Source: Pagrus major
Lineage: Eukaryota > Chordata > Actinopteri > Spariformes > Sparidae
NCBI RefSeq assembly: GCF_040436345.1
Contig: NC_133232.1
Location: forward strand, 11,023,501-11,087,500
DNA: 64,000 nt
Direction of reading: 5' to 3'
How positions within the stretch are numbered: position 1 is the stretch's first letter; every line of letters begins with the position of its first letter. The notes under the pieces were generated by a model that had not been told where the DNA came from, did no database searches, and was given only the letters and a program-made list of their open reading frames with translations. The translations under genes and the position numbers were made by a program. Below, in pieces: positions 32,357 to 44,973 of this stretch.

Positions 32357-34072
32357 AAGAAAGCCTTCCTTGAAACAAATTGCTCGTAGGTCATGATAAA
32401 GAGCTATTGCATTCTCTTCTGAAGCTGCTGAGGCAAGGCAGTCATCAACGTAAAAGTTGTTCATGATGGTGTCTACAGCTCGGGGGCTGAATTGTTTCAT
32501 ACTGTCCTCAGCGCATTTCCGAAGGGCAAAGTTCGCACAACTTGGAGATGAAGTGGCTCCAAATAGATGCACTGTCATTCTACATTCCACCATGTTCTGA
32601 CTGTAGTCTCCATCAGGCCACCAGAGGAACCGTAAAAAGTCACGGTCTTCATTTGGTACTTTCACTTGGTGGAACATTGCTTCAATGTCTGCAGTGATGA
32701 CGACAGGCTCTTTACGGAATCTAGTCAAGACTCCTGTCAAAGTAGTGGTCAGGTCTGGCCCCTGTAGGAGCTGAGAATTCAATGAAACTCCCTGAAATGT
32801 CGCTCCACAGTCAAACACCACTCGAAGTTTTTTCTTTTGTGGATGCCAAACTCCATGGTGTGGCAGATACCATTTTCTGCCATCACTGCGTTCCAAGACA
32901 TCACCTGGCACCATCTCTGCATAACCTTTAGATAACATGTCTGACATAAAGTTGTTGTAGTCCAAATGAAAGGTAGAATCTCTCCTGAATCTTTTCTTTA
33001 GGTTTAGTGTCCGTTGTTCTGCAACACTTCTATTGTCAGGCATGTGGATTTTCCTCTCCTTTAAAGGTAATGCAATGCAATAATGATCATTGATTAGTTG
33101 GGCAGATTTTGAAACTAAATCCAAGAATTGTTGATCTTCTTTTGAGGGTTCTTGGGCTTCCCGGATGCATTCAGGAAAGTCGGTCTTGAATTGTTGTTCC
33201 CACAGCTCATCAAGCTTCATGACTGCTATCCTGTTTACGTTTATCACAGACTTCTCTTGAACATCTTTTCTTCCTCCTAAAGGGCCATTCACCGTTCAAC
33301 CAAGCATGGTTTTGACAGCATAAGGTCCGTCTCCCACACTGCGTATTACATCAAGAGGTTCCAGAGCCTTTGGTACATCTGATCCAATCAGCAACTCTAT
33401 CTCAGAGTTGATTTCAGGTAGATGAACATCACTCATATGAGGCCACTTATCAGTATCGTTCTGATGTGGGATGTTTCCTTTGTTCACAGGCATAATTTTC
33501 TGAGTGTATATGCTTGGCAGATCACAAAAATCATTGCTGTCCAGTCCACCGACTTCAAGGCCAGAAACGATGCTAGTTTCAACAACTTTCCTTTGTCCTA
33601 TAGTTTGCAATAGAATACTTGATCTTTTTCCTTGAAGATTAAGCTCATTCATCAATCCGATGGTGCAAAATGATGCAGTGCTACCTGGATCGAGAAAAGC
33701 ATAAGTATGCACAGTCACGTTTCCTTTTTGGGCTTTAACTTGTACAGGCACTATTGAGAGCTTGCAGTTATCTTGTCTTGTCTGAACAGAGGCTACGGCA
33801 GTGTCTTTAGCTCCTTTCTTTATTTCTGCCTGCTCTTTGTCCATGTCCTTCCTTTTCTGGTGGATATGCAGCATTTTAGGATGCTTTAAACTGCACTTAG
33901 TCTCTTCCTGCAGTCTTTGCTGATATGTCCCTGACACAGCAAGCCAAAACATACTCCATTCTCTTTCAGGAAAGTGATTTTCTCACTATGTGCCCTTTTT
34001 TCCAACTGTGGACACTTCTCCAAAGCAGGTCCACCTCCACAGAACAAACAACTCCTGTCCACAGAATCCGTG
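32357..34072 (-). pseudogene. BEL/Pao polyprotein remnant: Gag end, protease, reverse transcriptase
   Basis: The Gag end has a CCHC-type knuckle (CFGLLCQGHISKDC, about 33960-33915), followed by a frameshift near 33905. The protease carries the active-site motif FLDPGSTASF (about 33700). The RT contains PLKERKIHMPDNRS, HGVWHPQKKKLRVVFDCGAT, TADIEAMFHQV and the catalytic box NNFYVDDCLAS near 32450. The frame is interrupted by TGA at 33296-33298, at a position where the family has tryptophan. Coding stops at 32357, where L1 A-rich tail sequence begins. Confidence 0.9.
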
Positions 34073-35129
<1,057 letters not shown>

Positions 35130-37049
35130 TAATTATATTCGTGAACAAAAAGATGATTTTTGAATGATTTTTGACCTCATGAAAAGTTAAATTTAGACTT
35201 AAAGTATGCATATTAGCAGTACATGCATGTATTAGATTTGTAAATATTTTTAATATCTTAGCTGATTTAATGTTATTGCACTTTTCATTGATTGAATTAT
35301 ACTTGTTTTAGGGAGCACGTAATCTAAATCCAGTTCCTTACCACGCGGAATACATGGGCCACAAACTCCACCTAGACCAAAATGAGAAGCTGGGAATGTT
35401 TGGAGTAACACATGTCTTGGCTATTGATGGTTTCAGCAGCAAAATTGTTGCTGAAGAAGAAGAACAACCTTATTATTTATGAGGAAGTTTACAGGCGAGT
35501 ACAGTCAAGGTTAGAAATAAAGTATAATAAGCACTACATAGGGTTATTGTACTGCGTGTACTTCATGCATTTGAATGTGAAATAAATAACTAAACAAGGG
35601 ATTGTATCACCTAGTCCTAAACAGAACTGAACTGAATCTATCATATCAACATATATATATATCCATATAATTTACGCATGTTTCTATTACAGGAAAGCAT
35701 TTGCCAACAATGGAATGTGGGACCAAATCAGAGTGGATCATGGCAGGGAGTTTTATTTGACCCTGTACATGCAAGAAAAGCTGTCTCAACACAGACATAA
35801 TGTCAACAGGCTACCTTATGTGCAGACAATTTCTTCAAGGGTGAATTTTGTCCTATTGATTACATATAAAGATAATAAGTATTTTCCATTTCATTTCATT
35901 TGTTTATGAAACAAGGACCATGCACAAATACATTAATCTCAAATGAGAAGAGATGATGTATGCCAGATTTAGCTATGAGCTCGTTTACATCTGCAGTCCC
36001 TGGGCAGGTACAGATTTTAGAAAAAGTACTGTAGTTAGTTGATATGGTTAATGTTGACATGATTAGTGTTGACCTTTCAAAATTAAGCAAAATGTATTTC
36101 CAATAAAAACCCAAATCAGAAAAACTTGGCCCAGTGTGTAAAATGCAGGGTACTGAGTAGGTGACACTGGCAATAAACAAGGAGAGGAGAAGAGACCATC
36201 AAAGTTTAACACAAAAAGGAAAAAGCAACAAGGCTGTCTTTTGGATTTTTCCAAAAGAGAAGGCTAAGCACGAAGCCTATTCGGCACAGCAGTAGGGCTG
36301 CAACGATTAATCGATTAATTGATGACTAATAATTGAATTAATCGCCAACTATTTTGATAATCGACTTATCGTTTTGAGTCTTTTTTTAAGAAGAAAAAGT
36401 CCAAATTCTCTGAGTCCAGCTTCTTATATATGAATATTTTCTGGTTTCTCTAGTCTATGACAGTAAGGTTAAGATCTTTGGGTTGTGGACTGTGAACTTT
36501 TTAATAGCCAACACACAATTATGCATATGAATTCTAGATGTTTTTTTAACTCATCACAGCTTAATGTACACAAATTATGAAATGAATGATTTTCAATTTT
36601 GTTGTTTTACCCAAGAAAATGAAATGAATTATCTTCTGTAAACTCAAATTGCACACCGCTGCGTGTGTTTTAACTCAACAACCAGCTCAATCCAGTTTAA
36701 ACCAGCTTTCTTAGCTGTATAGCATGTGCTAGCGCAGTCAACACAGATGTCATTCTTTCCCACAGAAATAGACAATCAAATACATTTTCAACCTCGACAC
36801 ACGTTTATCTGTCTCCGGTTGGCTTTTAAACACTGTCACAGAAGCATGACTATACACAGTGGAGATATTCAATAAAATAAGCAAGTAATTAGCCGTGGTC
36901 GGCATCGCTAGCATGCTACGCTAATCGTTCATAGTATTTACTCACCGGAGTTTTCACTCGGTAAAAATCAATATCCACACGGTCAAGTTTGGCAAGAAAA
37001 ACCCCTCTTCCTTGTACCGAAGTCCTCCAAACTGATAACTCGAACAAAA

Positions 37050-40000
37050 TGTGCTGTGAGAGTTCAGGTGTAATGTTCCTTTTAGAATGACGTAACCTCC
37101 TGTAGGGCATTCTGGGAAAGTTCAATAAACATCGGAGTGAGCTGAAAGCATCCGAGTCCGTCCGTCCGAGTGTGTCTGAGACTAACTATTAATTTAGAGT
37201 GACATAACATGGTGTCAGAAGTGCTCCACAGCGAGTAACACTAATAAACAAGACGAGCTACTCGACTGGAGAACTCACGGAACGTCCATTTTCCAGCTAA
37301 CTGTCTGCCGGTAAGAGGCTAGGCTAACAAGCTAATTACCGTTGGCGCCAGTTACAGCCTTTCTTCTCAAAACTCGACGCAAATTCAGGGTTTTGGCAAA
37401 TCCCCCAAACTAAAGAGTCTGTGAGCTCTACTCACCACATTTATCACACCTTATGGGAGGTACTGCTTTAACAGACTTTGTTTCGGCATCTCCTCAGCCC
37501 CTGAACACTTCCAAAGACGGATGTCACAGCTGCTGGAGGGCCTGGATGGTGTAGTCTGTCAGATTGGATGATATCCTGGTCCATGCGGAGACGCAGGCAC
37601 AGCACGACACACGGCTGTTGGCGGTATTGAAGCGGCTAGAACAGGCAGGTGTGACGCTGAAAAGAGAGAAATGTGAGTTCACCAAGACCTCTGACAAGTT
37701 TCTGGGGCAAATAATTGATGGGACTGGAGTAAAAGCAGACCCAGACAAGGTGAGAGCAGTCACCAATATGGAGGAGCCCACAGATGTGAGCGGTGTGAGG
37801 AGGTTCCTGGGAATGGTCAACCATTTAGGTAAATACCTTCCTCACCTCGCAGAAAAGACACAGCCACTCAGAGAACTGCTGAAAAGAACAAACGTGGGCC
37901 TGGGGAGACCCTCAGCAAACAGCATTTAAGAGCATCAAGCAGGAGTTAAGTCAACCACCAGGTTTGGCACTGTACAGCCCGAGAGCACAGACAACAGTCT
38001 CAGCTGATGCATCGTCTTATGGACTGGGGGCGGTGTTGCTCCAGAGACAGGAGGACGGGATAATGAAACCAGTTGCATACGCCTCAAGAGCGCTTAATGA
38101 TACAGAGCGGAGATATGCACAGATTGAAAAGGAGGCTCTAGCCATCACCTGGGCATGTGAGCGCTTCTCAGACTTCCTGATCGGCATTGAGTTTCACATT
38201 GAAACCGACCACAAGCCCCTGGTGCCACTTTTGGGCTCAAAGAATCTGGATGAGCTACCCCCACGAGTACAGAGACTGAAAATGCGACTGATGAGGTATG
38301 CATACACTATTTCACATGTCCCTGGCAAAAATATAGCAACTGCTGACGTGCTATCCAGGGCACCAGAAAGAACTGCAGGCGACAGAAATCTGGAGACAGA
38401 GATTAATTTGTATGCACATCAAGTGATGTCAAGTCTCCCTGCCACAGAAATGAGACTGCAACAAATCAAAGACCACCAAGACAGGGACGACGTGCTGAAA
38501 CAGGTGAAACAATACTGTATCAGCAGATGGCCAGACAAAAGGAGCATAGGAGGGCCATGTTATTCTTACTATCAGCATGCTGGGGATCTCACAGTTGAAA
38601 ATGACCTACTGCTGAAAGGTACGCGTCTGGTTATCCCAAAATCGCTACAGAAAGACATCTTGGACAGATCACACACTGGCCATCAGGGCATCGCAAAGTG
38701 TAGAGAGTGTGAAAAGCAGTCTGTATGGTGGCCTGGACTGAGCACACAACTTCTGCAGATGGTGGAGAAGTGCGAGACATGTGCAAAAGAAAGACTGAAC
38801 AATAGAGAAACACTCTTGCCAACAGAATTTCCAGCCAGACCTTGGGAATTGGTGGGTGCAGATTTATTCGACTGGAATAACAGCCAGTATCTGGTTGTAA
38901 TAGATTACTTTTCAAGGTACGTCGAAGTCGCCAAGCTGAGAATCACCACAGCAGCCGTAGTAATTGAACAGTTCAAATCAATATTTGCGCGGCACGGCAT
39001 ACCTGCTGAGGTCAGGACGGATAATGGGCCTCAGTTTTCAGCAGCTGCGCTTCACCAGTTTGCCTCTGAGTGGGGTTTTGTTCATACAACCTCCAGCCCC
39101 AGATATCCTCAGAGCAATGGCGAGGCAGAACGAGCAGTGAGAACAGTGAAGAGCCTCTTGCAAAAGAGTAAAGACCCTTACCTGGCTCTCCGCTAAGCAA
39201 CGGACATAGCCCCTCAGAGCTACTGATGGGAAGAAAACTCCGTACCACCGTGCCTGTCCTCCCGTCTTGCCTCGACCCGGGATGGACAGATGTCACACAA
39301 CTGAGAGAGAGAGACCAAGAGGAGAGGGAGAAACAGCAGAGGAGGTTTAACACCAGACACAGAGCTCGTGACCAGGCCATACTGAACCCAGGAGACCATA
39401 TCTGGGTAAGAGACATAAAGGAGAAAGGGACAGTGACAGCGAGAGCAGGGACACCACGGTCTTACTTAATTGAGACCCCCAGAGGGACCCTCCGCCGCAA
39501 CCGTGGTCATCTTATTACTTTACCAGAAGCTGGGGCTGAACCTGTGGACTCACCAAGCCCTGTCCCACCAGAGGACAGTGCACCAGCTCCTGTTCCAGCT
39601 CCACAAGCTTCGACACCTCCAAGAAGGAGGTATCCCACTAGAGAGAGACACCTCCCAAGTTACCTTAAAGACTTTGAACTGAAATAGATAGGTGCTTGGG
39701 TGTCTGAGTGAACAGCACGGGGCAGAATAAATCCCCTCACTCAGCGGAAGGAATGGGTAGTCCACCCCACCTTCCTAGTTAGAAAAAAAAAAAGAGAAAA
39801 GTTCAACTGAATATATGTTAAATGTTGAGTTAAATGTTTTGACAGAGCACAGACAGAGAAAGTGTTGTTTCTGTTTTATGTATTGTTTTTATTATTGTTA
39901 TAGTTACAGACTAGAATAATTTCTGAATAATTTCAAAGACTGAATGAACAAGATGTGATTTAACTAATGGTTACACAGATGTGATTAATCCACAGAGTTC

Positions 40001-40210
40001 AACTGTGATGACGTTAATAATAACATTGGTAATGTACTTAGAAAGGGGGATGTGCTGTGAAAGTTCAGGTGTAATGTTCCTTTTAGAATGACGTAACCTC
40101 CTGTAGGGCATTCTGGGAAAGTTCAATAAACATCGGAGTGAGCTGAAAGCGTCCGAGTCCGTCCATCCGAGTGTGTCTGAGACTAACTATTAATTTAGAG
40201 TGACATAACA
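37050..40210 (+). mobile_element. Small Gypsy LTR retrotransposon nested in the hAT element
   Basis: 160-bp LTRs (37050-37209 and 40051-40210) begin TGTGCTGTGA and end GACATAACA, differ at three positions, and are flanked by CAAAA duplications (37045-37049 and 40211-40215). A primer-site-like TGGTGTCAGAAGTG follows the 5' LTR at once. A polypurine tract (GAAAGGGGGA) precedes the 3' LTR. The internal part keeps only the end of RT onward; gag, protease and most of RT are deleted. The short LTRs and K02A2.6-like pol suggest a Mag-like lineage. Confidence 0.92.
37500..39687 (+). pseudogene. pol: Gypsy pol remnant (RT end, RNase H, integrase)
   Basis: The catalytic-box region DDILVHAETQAQHD (37566) is preceded by a one-base insertion that breaks the frame. 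RT thumb words follow (VRRFLGMVNHLGKYLPHLAE), then a frameshift near 37895. RNase H (TVSADASSYGLGAVLLQRQE, AITWACERFSDFLIG, ETDHKPL) and integrase are open at 37964-39196. The integrase has an HHCC finger (HTGHQGIAKCRE ... CETCAKE) and the triad VGADLFDWN, VRTDNGPQFS, NGEAERAVRTVK. A short deletion near 39190 shifts the frame into the C-terminal tail, which ends at 39687. The copy is non-functional on its own. Confidence 0.9.
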
Positions 40211-41639
40211 CAAAATTGTAGTTTTAACAACTTTACAGGCAGTTACCAACTTCATCAAACTCGCTCGTCTCTCTTGTGGCGCTCTGGTCTGCATCGGTGC
40301 ATGGAAATGACCGAGAACAGAAAAAAAACGAGGAAACTGGGGACGCTGCCAGCGTTTGCGTGGGATGAATGCGCACCCTGTTGGTGAAACTAAGCAATTT
40401 CATCTGAAACCTACTAGGCTGTATAGCTCTACACATTGTTAAGCTGTAAAAATTGGGGATTACACTGTGTGTGTAACTAATGGGCGTTACATAATTTTCA
40501 ATGAAGTATCATCTTTCTTGTGTTTATTATTGATTTGGACATATTCAAAGCGACCTTGTACTAAATTTAAAAGCTAATAGCTAAATAAGAGTAATTTAAT
40601 AATTATGCGATTCATAATCCGATTAGTCGACTAATCGTGTCAATAGTCGGTGACTGGTCGACTATCAAAATTGTCGTTAGTTGCAGCCCTATTCAGCACT
40701 GTCAATTTGAAATAATGTTCTGTTATTGAATAAAGGGGTGGATTTTTTTTTTTTTTTATCCTATTCATCGATTAATTGAAAAAATAACCGACCAATTAAT
40801 CGATTATTAAGATAATCGTTAGTTGCAGCCCTACACAGCAGGCATGATAAAGATTTGATTGCAGGTGATGTTAACTTGTGTCACTGCTGACATCAGCTGT
40901 TTACCCATTACTTCATTATTCTGTTTCACCTCATCACTTGTCCTAAATTATCCCGTCTGTCCCAAAATCTTGGGATGAGGTGCACACTTGAATGGCAGGA
41001 ATTGATAGATATTTACACATCAATTGAAGCTCAAATATTTGGACTTCACATTGTCTACAACAAAATTCAAGATCAAAGGACATTTACAAATCACTGCTGT
41101 CTGCTACCTGTGTTTTACATACCAGAGCAACCTTTTCTGATTTTGGGATTGTAAAAAACATTTTTTGATTTTAAGTGTTTTCAAACAGTCCTTAAAAGTT
41201 TTTCTTGTGTTTAAACAGAACCTGAGAGTGGAGAGAATTTGGCCAGAGGTCAACAATCAGGTAGACTACCCCCTAAAACAGGCCCTGGTCCACCTGCTGG
41301 ATCAGGAGTTACTCGACATGCAGGATAATCTAACCAAATTCTGTGTCTCCAACCTGGCATGTCAAGTGAGTCAGATAGGACTTGGCAGAGTTGTGCAGTC
41401 CTGGAATGCCCATAGGATACCAGGTAAGTCGTGATAATATTTGTATGTATGTAGTTTTAAAACAACTGACAAAATTTGGTCCAAAACTAAACAAAAATCT
41501 TCACACCAATTTTAGGCAGAGGGATCCCAAACCAACTTGCAACTGCTAGTTGTCCAGCAAGAATTCCCACAGAGCTGCTGCCCAGTTCTGCTGAGGCAGC
41601 ATACATGTACGAGCAGGAGTTGGGGTCCAGCTCCGCTGT

Positions 41640-42135
41640 CGAAGGGACAGATACAGGAAATCTTTCCTGCCACATGCCATCACACTGTATAATAACAGCT
41701 AAAACTCTGGTTCATAACATACAGTCTCTACGCACTTTATATGTTTTTACACTGTTCTGCACCTCATCTGTTCACTGCACCTTATATTTTATTTTGCACT
41801 ACAATTAATACTGCTTGTGTATACATCAACACTGCTCATTTACACATTTTTATACATATTTTTTATATATATACATTTTTTATATTACATTTTATATTGC
41901 TATGTTAATATGTCTAGGTTGTTCTTTTTATTTTACATTTTATATTGCTATGTTAATATGTCTAGGTTGTTCTTTTTATTTTACATTTTATATTGCTATG
42001 TTAATATGTCTAGGTTGTTCTTTTTATTTCACTGTGTTGTCATTCGTCTCTGTGTGTAATGCTGCTGCTACACCTTAATTTCCCAGCTTGGGATCAATAA
42101 AGTATATCTATTCTATCTATTCTATTCTATTCCTC
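41640..42135 (+). mobile_element. L2/Rex-type LINE 3' end
   Basis: It begins inside the last transposase exon with TCTTTCCTGCCACATGCCAT (the end of the RT ORF) and runs through a 3' UTR rich in CACTTTATAT and GCACCTTATA words. It ends TTGGGATCAATAAAGTATAT followed by a (TATTC)n tail at 42110-42132. It is severely 5'-truncated and orientated like the host transposase gene. Confidence 0.75.
41888..42033. repeat. 48-bp tandem triplication in the LINE 3' UTR
   Basis: Three near-identical 48-bp units start at equivalent points 41898, 41946 and 41994 (TGCTATGTTAATATGTCTAG). Identity between units is almost complete, so the expansion is younger than the LINE insertion. The unit is a multiple of three, and the repeated open frame is an artefact. 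Confidence 0.95.
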
Positions 42136-42587
42136 CCTGACGTGGGTATCTGCCTTTGACTCTGACCCATTTTCATCAGAGCATGCATGCTATAGCATGT
42201 TTCAGGAGGCACTGTTCTACCTGATAAATGTTACTGAAAGACATGCAAGATAAATGTAAATGGTAAATGGAGATGAATAAATAAGAAGTTTGTTCAGAAC
42301 ACTGCATATTCTTTAACGTCCAAATACAAGCACAACAATTACAAAATCTCATAAAACCTGTACTTACTGAAAAAAAGTGCTTTTTAAGCTTTAACATTAG
42401 ACACTATTACATTATAACAAACAATTCCCTGAAGAACTGGTATTTGTATCATACCAAGTGCAAAATCTCATAAATACCAAGTGCAAAATCTCATAAAAGC
42501 TCAATACTCAATACTGTATAAAACCGTATAAAAACTTGATATTAAACTATATAAACAAACATTTGTTGCCACTATAACAGACAGAAA

Positions 42588-44973
42588 TTATGGCAGGAAT
42601 AACTTCTCCAGTGCTGCCAGTGCCTCAGAGAGTCCAGCCACTTCGTGGATGCTGCCCTCCAAATCCACAGCACGACACTTTAGGCAGTAACTGCATCCGT
42701 TGTTCCACTCCATAATACATGCCTTACACCCGATAAGGCTTCTGCAGCAGGTTGAGAACATTGGCTCATCTACAGGACCTGTAGATCAAAAGGAAAACTT
42801 TGTCATTTATTTTCATTGTGTTAGAAGAGGGTAAGGAGGAAGGAAGGAAAGGAGGGAGGAAGAAAAGAAGGAAGGAGGGGATGAAGCAAGGAAGGGAGGA
42901 AGGAAGGAGGGAGGAAAGAAGGAGGAGGGGAGGAAGGAAGGAGTAAAAAAGAGGGAAGGAGGGGAAGAAGGAAGGAAAAAAGAAAGGGAGGAATGAAGAA
43001 AGGAAGGGAGGAAAAAAGGAAGGAAAGGAGGGAGGAAGGAGGAAAGAGGGACAGAGGGGAAGAAGGAAGGAAGAAAGGAGGATTGAGGAAGGAAAGACGG
43101 AAAGGAGGGAGGAAGGAGGAAAGGGGGACAGTGGGGAAGAAGGAAGTAGTAAAACAGTGCCAACCTTTGCAGACAAGACAGGCGAAGACCATTCTTAAAG
43201 AAGCTACTTCAGCCTCTGAAAGAGACAGGGTTGTTGTCATTGTGGAACGTGCAGATCCACTTAAATCCCTGATGATCTTCGACACTTCTCGTAGTCCCTG
43301 GGCTGCTTCAACAACCTCCTCAATGTCGGCTATAACCTCTTGAAGGCCAGTATCTTCTTTTTGACTGAAAAACACAAACATTTAATTTTTTTTACAATGT
43401 AACATTTAATTAGACTTTAATAATTAGTTCACACACAATGCATACAGTAGTAAGAACCATTGTAGCTTTGCTGACATGTTGTCCAAAAGAAACCACATGG
43501 TGTGCAAAAAGAAGGATTGAAAAATTTAAAAAGTGATAAAATAATAATATTCAGTTACCTCCATATGTGGTTCAGGCACTGCAAATACCTTTCTGGAGTT
43601 TTGCTTCCAGTATGCTGACCCTGCCATTGGAAAATTGGACATGATGACTTTCTTATCTTTCAACCAAATATTTTCTGTGTTGTTGAAAACGTATATCCTA
43701 TAGGTGCCCAAGCTAGCTATGAATGCAAAATGTACTTTAATGTGAGAATTACACTTAGGTGTATGCACCTCATTTAGCTGTTAAGTGTGTGAACTCTTTG
43801 TGCAGAAAATAGCATTTACACAGAAATCATTTCAAACATACCCCTGGTTCCATCAGAATCAACTATTTCGTTGCCCTGACTATCTGTCAAAATAATTGAC
43901 TCCTGCTGTCCAAGGGCTTCCGTCACTTTATCGACGATTGACTGCACACAAGCCTCAAACTCTGAGAAGCGGACTGTCACCATCTTGTTGGTGTCCAGCT
44001 TTCCATTCACGACTCCAGCAATGAAGACATTCCTGAATATTGATGAGAACATACTTTTTTTATACATACACAGCCAAGTATATATCAAATAACATACTAG
44101 GAAAGACTATGTATTACAAGTAATTAATCTGTATAATGAAGCATGGTAAGGCTTTTATTTATTTACTGATGTTATTTTTAATATTACTCTGTCAGAGGGT
44201 GTACAATCCTGCTCGCTGACATCATCCCACTGAAAATAGCCATGATTTTAGAATGTTAAATTCATGATGGTAATTGAAATGAAAGGTCATTTTTTACATT
44301 TATTTTTACTGAATGAAATACAAAACTGATGATTATGATGTTGTTGGCCTCATGTTCCTTCATATCTTTAGGATAATCATCTTCAAAGCAGTGTAATGCT
44401 TCACTTAGAATGTGATGCTGTGACACATTTTACCTTCATCCAAAAACTGCAGCTCCTGTGATTTGGATATTGCACTTAGCCATATAACAACTATGATAAT
44501 ATTTGGATTAACTATTGAACCATAATATACAGCAATAACAATAACCCCTTAATGTAGGGTTGGTGCCATCAAGCCCTTGGCTTAAGAAGCTTAACTTTGC
44601 TGATAAATTGTAAGTGGAGCAGTGAGAGATGATTAATATGCAGGAGATTACCAGCAAACAGAATTGGACACACCTCTGCAAATAATGTAGCACAAAGAAG
44701 TAAAAGTTTTCTTTCATCACCTCACAAAGTGAGGTGGTGCTCTTTGGAATTGGACAGGAGGAGCTTGTGGCTGTGCTGGTTGGGCGGTGAAAAGAAAAGC
44801 GGGCAGGCTGGCCAGTGGGAAGTGCCCCTGCCAATTTCTCTACAGTGGTGCTGTCCCCATGCACTTCATAGTGACTTCTGGCGTTGAGGTCAAAGGAGCA
44901 GAAGTCACCATCGGGTCGGGGAAATATGGCCACGTTGGTGTCGTCTGTCAAATAGACAGTTTCCTTTTGGGCC
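42588..44973 (-). CDS. Multi-exon RING-like protein gene convergent with the transposase gene
   Basis: Minus-strand exons, 5' to 3', are about 44973-44721 (AQKETVYLTDDTNVAIF, FSFHRPTSTATSSS), 44032-43842 (NVFIAGVVNGKLDTNKMVTV), 43716-43559 (LGTYRIYVFNNTENIWLK), 43364-43165 (LQEVIADIEEVVEAAQGLRE) and 42778-42588. The last junction creates a cysteine-rich RING-like finger: CLVCKG, CCRSLIGCKACIMEW, CSYCLKC. It is followed by a short helix and a stop at 42588-42590. Phases agree at 43842/43716 and 43165/42778. They do not agree at 44721/44032 or 43559/43364, so an exon is missing or the copy is damaged. I infer that this is the second gene of the DDE element, perhaps an E3-ligase-like or zinc-binding partner. 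Its function is unknown. Confidence 0.6.
42826..43145. repeat. 320-bp polypurine (GGAAGGA)n tract
   Basis: A nearly pure purine strand of GGAAGG, GGAGG and GAAAG words in the last intron of the RING-like gene. Mirror-repeat purine tracts of this length can form triplex (H-DNA). Long serine/proline/phenylalanine frames on the other strand are artefacts. Confidence 0.95.

Larger units (their letters stand above)
18397..34072 (-). mobile_element. BEL/Pao LTR retrotransposon, split by an L1 and 5'-truncated
   Basis: Reading the minus strand from high to low coordinates gives the BEL/Pao order: Gag zinc-knuckle end (about 34070-33905), aspartic protease (33952-33296), reverse transcriptase (33289-32357), an interruption by L1 DNA (about 32356-21150), RNase H end (21150-20825), integrase (20365-19448), C-terminal domain (to 19036), then a probable 3' LTR (18801-18397). 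The 5' LTR and most of gag are missing. Stops and frameshifts occur throughout. It is the oldest layer of a three-level nest. Confidence 0.85.
36293..40833. mobile_element. hAT-family DNA transposon (non-autonomous) with a Gypsy element inside
   Basis: The termini are TAGGGCTGCAACGATTAATC and, at the right, CGTTAGTTGCAGCCCTA, flanked by a perfect 8-bp duplication CACAGCAG (36285-36292 and 40834-40841), the hAT hallmark. Without the nested LTR element it is about 1.4 kb, with no transposase frame. A landmark internal word is AAGATCTTTGGGTTGTGGAC at about 36470. A second right-terminus-like sequence ends at 40691, 142 bases inside the outer end. Confidence 0.9.

Noticed and set aside
36916-37125. 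69-codon minus-strand frame crossing the hAT/Gypsy junction
   Set aside because: It spans the base-resolved LTR boundary at 37050, so it cannot be an old gene.
41815-42078. 87-codon frame with repeated hydrophobic 16-residue units (possible membrane protein)
   Set aside because: It lies in a LINE 3' UTR and results from the 48-bp triplication.
42766-43176. Serine/proline/phenylalanine-rich frames of up to 136 codons on the minus strand
   Set aside because: They translate the polypurine tract's complement. Only the exons at its two sides have family-like composition.
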